Source: SZUA-309 sp965232595
GTDB lineage: Bacteria; Pseudomonadota; Gammaproteobacteria; Pseudomonadales; Azotimanducaceae
Direction: 5' to 3'
NCBI GenBank assembly: GCA_965232595.1
Contig: OZ246983.1
Span: forward strand, 4,154,001 to 4,218,000
DNA length: 64,000 bases
Below the pieces are notes generated by a model that saw nothing but the letters and a program-made list of their open reading frames with translations, was not told where the DNA came from and did not search any database. The position numbers and the translations under genes are program-made. Positions 61,592-64,000 of the stretch are shown in pieces. The stretch's first letter is position 1; the number at the start of each line of letters is the position of its first letter.

Positions 61592-63673
61592 ATGTCTGCC
61601 GAAGTGAGCCTGAATGGCGTGCTGGTTCGACCGCAGGAGAACTGCCTCCAGGTAGACGGCGAGGAAGTGCACCTCGAGCCGAAGGTGATGGCCGTCCTGC
61701 AGGTGCTGATGAGCCACTCCGGTGAGGTGGTGAGCCGCCAGACGCTTATGGAGACGGTCTGGGCAGGCCGGGTGGTTGGTGAGGAAGTGCTGACCCGCTG
61801 TATCTCTGAGCTGCGCTCGGCGCTGGGCGACAAGGCCGGCGATCCAAGATTCATTCAGACCGTGCCGAAGAAGGGTTACCGGCTGCTGGTCGGTCCCACA
61901 GCACCCGAGCTGCCGACCTATCGCCGCCGCGTCATTGCCGTCGCCGCCGCCGCGGTGCTGTCGATCACCAGCGCCCTCGCCCTCTGGATTGCGACCCAAC
62001 CTGAGGCGCCAACCCGCATCGCCGTCCTCCCCTTCAGCGCCGAGCAGGCTGATCACCACCTGGGTTCCGGTGTCGCTGAAGAGATCATGAACACCCTGGT
62101 GGGCCTGCCGGAACTGCGGGTGACTTCGCGCACAGCGGCTTTCGCCGAGCGTCTGGAGACGGACCCGAAGCAGATCGGCGCGGCGCTGGATGTAGACGCG
62201 CTGCTCACCGGGGCCGTACGACGCACGCCGGAGGGATTCCGCATGTCCGTACAGCTGGTGGAAGTCAGCAGCGGCGATCACCTCTGGGCCGATACCTTCG
62301 AGGGCCCGGAATCCAGCTTCTACGCCATGCAGGACCGGATCGTCGCATCCGTGGCCGACACGCTGGATCTGCCGCTGACCGAGCCGCTGCAGGTGGCCCG
62401 GGCAACCACCGACATCAACGCCCTCGACCTGTACCTGCTGGGCCGCCACCACTGGCACGAACGGACCCCGGAGGGCCTGGAGCGGGCCGTGGTCTACTTC
62501 CAGCAGGCCATCGACGCTGATCCGGGCATGTCCCAGGCTTACAGCGGCCTGGCGGACGCCTACCTGCTGCAGGCCAACTACGACGACCGGGACGCTGCTT
62601 CGGCGATCACCCTGGCCGGGCCGCTGATCGAGCAGGCGCTGTTTCTGGATCCGGATTCCGCCGACGCCTACGCCTCCCGGGGCATCCTGCTGCAGAAGCA
62701 GGGTGAGTATGCAGCCGCCGAGGCGGCGCTCGGAGAGGCCGTCCGCCTGAACCCGAATCACTCCATGGCGCACATGTGGCGTGGCAACGCGATCATGGCG
62801 CTGGGCGACCTGGCCGGCGCCTTCAGCCACTACGAAGCTGCTTTCGCGCTCGATCCCCAGCACCCGGCGGTCACCCACAACTACATCAACACCATGATCG
62901 AGCTCGGGCGCTACGCGGAGGCCCGGAACATCCTGACCGCCCGCTCCATGGCCGACCGGGCCATGCTGAAGATGTCGGCGCAGCTGGCGCTGCAGGCTGG
63001 TGAGTGGGAGGAAGCCGCGGCCCTGGCCGATCTCATGACCGATGACGTGATCGGCGCCCACCTGTTGCGCTGGCAGCTGGAAGTGAAGCGGCAGAACCTG
63101 ACGCGGGCGGAAACCCATCTTGGCGCGGCAGCGCGGTTGGCGCCTCAGGACGAACGGGTCTATCTCGCGGCACTCGAGCATCAGACGCTGGCGCCTGGCG
63201 CCATGCGCTTCAGCAGCGTGCTCAACTTCTGGGAGGACCAGGCGGAACTGCCGTACAAGGTGCAGCTCATGTCCCGTGCCTGGGCAGCCATTGCCCAGGT
63301 GGGGCGCGGCGAGCATGCCAGCGCCACCACGGAGCTGTCGGCTCTGCTCGGCGAACTGCACGATGCCTACCCGCCGTTTCGCATGAAACTGTTGAGCCAC
63401 CTGCTGATCGCCCTGGATGGTTCGGGGCAGACGGATGCCTACGAGCGCTGGCGGAGCGCGGCGCTCGCCGACGTCACCGAGTTTGCCGAGCACGGCTGGG
63501 CTTCGTTCGAGTTTCAGATCGAGTGCGGCTACCTGCTGGCGGCAGCCGGAGACACGGAAGCGGCACTGGCCTCCTTCCAGGCGGCTGGCCTGATGGGCGA
63601 TATTTCCAGCCTCAGGCTCTCCGGAGATCCGCGGATTCCGGAATCCGTAGAGTCCCTGCACGACTTCATCTGA
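61592..63673 (+). CDS. ToxR/CadC-like membrane regulator with TolB-like and TPR-like regions
   Basis: 693 residues from the ATG at 61592; alternative in-frame starts lie upstream (61550, 61472). An OmpR-type winged-helix domain (about 8-105, ending DPRFIQTVPKKGYRLL) precedes a single membrane helix (about 120-140). Next come a TolB-like stretch (RIAVLPFS... DVDALLTGAVRR) and many tandem helical repeats (about 270-600) of TPR type. Such one-component proteins sense through the C-terminal part and bind promoters from the membrane. The target is unknown; the inverted repeats upstream and the adjacent JAMM-like gene are candidates. Confidence 0.88.
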   Translation: MSAEVSLNGVLVRPQENCLQVDGEEVHLEPKVMAVLQVLMSHSGEVVSRQTLMETVWAGRVVGEEVLTRCISELRSALGDKAGDPRFIQTVPKKGYRLLVGPTAPELPTYRRRVIAVAAAAVLSITSALALWIATQPEAPTRIAVLPFSAEQADHHLGSGVAEEIMNTLVGLPELRVTSRTAAFAERLETDPKQIGAALDVDALLTGAVRRTPEGFRMSVQLVEVSSGDHLWADTFEGPESSFYAMQDRIVASVADTLDLPLTEPLQVARATTDINALDLYLLGRHHWHERTPEGLERAVVYFQQAIDADPGMSQAYSGLADAYLLQANYDDRDAASAITLAGPLIEQALFLDPDSADAYASRGILLQKQGEYAAAEAALGEAVRLNPNHSMAHMWRGNAIMALGDLAGAFSHYEAAFALDPQHPAVTHNYINTMIELGRYAEARNILTARSMADRAMLKMSAQLALQAGEWEEAAALADLMTDDVIGAHLLRWQLEVKRQNLTRAETHLGAAARLAPQDERVYLAALEHQTLAPGAMRFSSVLNFWEDQAELPYKVQLMSRAWAAIAQVGRGEHASATTELSALLGELHDAYPPFRMKLLSHLLIALDGSGQTDAYERWRSAALADVTEFAEHGWASFEFQIECGYLLAAAGDTEAALASFQAAGLMGDISSLRLSGDPRIPESVESLHDFI

Positions 63674-63695
63674 AGCGCCCGCCCTCACCTTCTAG

Positions 63696-63721
63696 TAGAA
63701 TCCCCGGAACTCAGTTCGGGG
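63696..63721 (+). promoter_or_regulatory. pyrB promoter -10 and leader hairpin
   Basis: TAGAAT at 63696-63701 is followed at once by a stem with arms CCCCG and CGGGG plus inner AAC/GTT pairs (63702-63721), ending seven bases before the pyrB start. The hairpin would form at or near the transcript's 5' end and contains part of the ribosome-binding region (GGGGAAG). Possible translational control. Confidence 0.4.
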
Positions 63722-63728
63722 AAGCTGA

Positions 63729-64000
63729 TTGGATTTCGTTGGCAGCCACATCTTATCCGTAGACCAGTTCGATCGCGCCGACATCGACAAGGTCTTCACC
63801 GTCGCGGATGACATGCGTATCTACGCGGACCGCGCCAGAATCACCCGGGTCCTGCAGGGGGCCATTCTCTCCAGCATGTTCTTCGAGCCGAGCACGCGGA
63901 CGCGGATATCGTTCGGTTGCGCCTTCAACCTGCTCGGCGGCGACGTGCGCGAGACCACCGAGGTGAAAGCCTCATCACTGGCCAAAGGCGAGTCGCTCTA
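63729..64000 (+). CDS. pyrB: Aspartate carbamoyltransferase catalytic chain (5' part only)
   Basis: About 90 codons from a TTG at 63729, preceded by GGGGAAG. The carbamoyl-phosphate loop FFEPSTRTRISF is intact and followed by LLGGDV and the second-subunit SSLAKGESL motif. PyrB condenses carbamoyl phosphate, from CarAB, with aspartate in pyrimidine synthesis. The gene runs off the right edge. The start lacks an ATG in the expected place. Confidence 0.95.
   Translation, partial: MDFVGSHILSVDQFDRADIDKVFTVADDMRIYADRARITRVLQGAILSSMFFEPSTRTRISFGCAFNLLGGDVRETTEVKASSLAKGESL

Noticed and set aside
61463..63688. 741-codon minus-strand open frame opposite the CadC-like regulator
   Set aside because: The plus-strand protein has a DNA-binding domain, membrane helix and helical repeats. 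The opposite frame is low-complexity Arg/His/Gln-rich.

Overview
The window is chromosomal DNA from a Gammaproteobacterium, probably marine. Supporting signs are aerobic hemF, a gspE-to-gspM type II secretion operon, separate carAB and pyrB, a two-component pair of the 'proteobacterial dedicated sortase' type, and polysaccharide enzymes of the PEP-CTERM/exosortase-linked kind. The genus cannot be fixed from the sequence. I see no tRNA, rRNA, transposase, integrase or CRISPR array, and no gene-free stretch longer than about 290 bases.

Layout. (1) 1-8456, housekeeping: hemF (cut by the window edge), a sensor kinase/response regulator pair, a small hypothetical gene, a PnuC-type vitamin transporter overlapping a NadR-like kinase gene, a small-molecule phosphotransferase, a CoxE-like VWA protein and a sirtuin. 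(2) About 8.5-45.1 kb, a visibly AT-richer island. Its left part (8544-28342) is a hybrid biosynthetic cluster: AMP ligase, aminotransferase, asparagine-synthetase-like enzyme, carrier protein, four-domain NRPS (C-A-T-TE), chloramphenicol-phosphotransferase-like kinase, 4'-phosphopantetheinyl transferase, nucleoside-type transporter, single-module PKS (KS-AT-KR-DH-ACP-TE), crotonyl-CoA carboxylase/reductase and a glycosyltransferase. The middle (28415-36386) holds an orphan ExbD, a trio matching SxtJ/SxtK/SxtI of the saxitoxin locus (two small membrane proteins plus a carbamoyltransferase), two SGNH proteins, a GMC oxidoreductase and a short-chain dehydrogenase. The right part (36391-45100) has two sulfotransferases, a Wzx-like flippase, an O-antigen-ligase-like protein, a quinohemoprotein dehydrogenase and two 5'-truncated genes meeting head to head. 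(3) 45147-64000, GC-rich core: a polyprenyl-phosphate sugar transferase, carAB, three hypothetical genes, the type II secretion operon, a periplasmic JAMM-like protein, a ToxR/CadC-like regulator with a TPR-like region, and the start of pyrB.

How the genes may work together (inference). The ligase would charge the stand-alone carrier protein, and the NRPS would condense that acyl group with an amino acid. Its specificity residues read VDWVISLGDK, which I recognise as the beta-alanine type. The PKS with Ccr would make a short branched polyketide. The phosphopantetheinyl transferase would activate all carriers. Carbamoylation, sulfation, glycosyl transfer, oxidation and flipping then suggest a decorated product or glycoconjugate that ends up at or beyond the inner membrane. 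I do not recognise the whole gene set as a known pathway.
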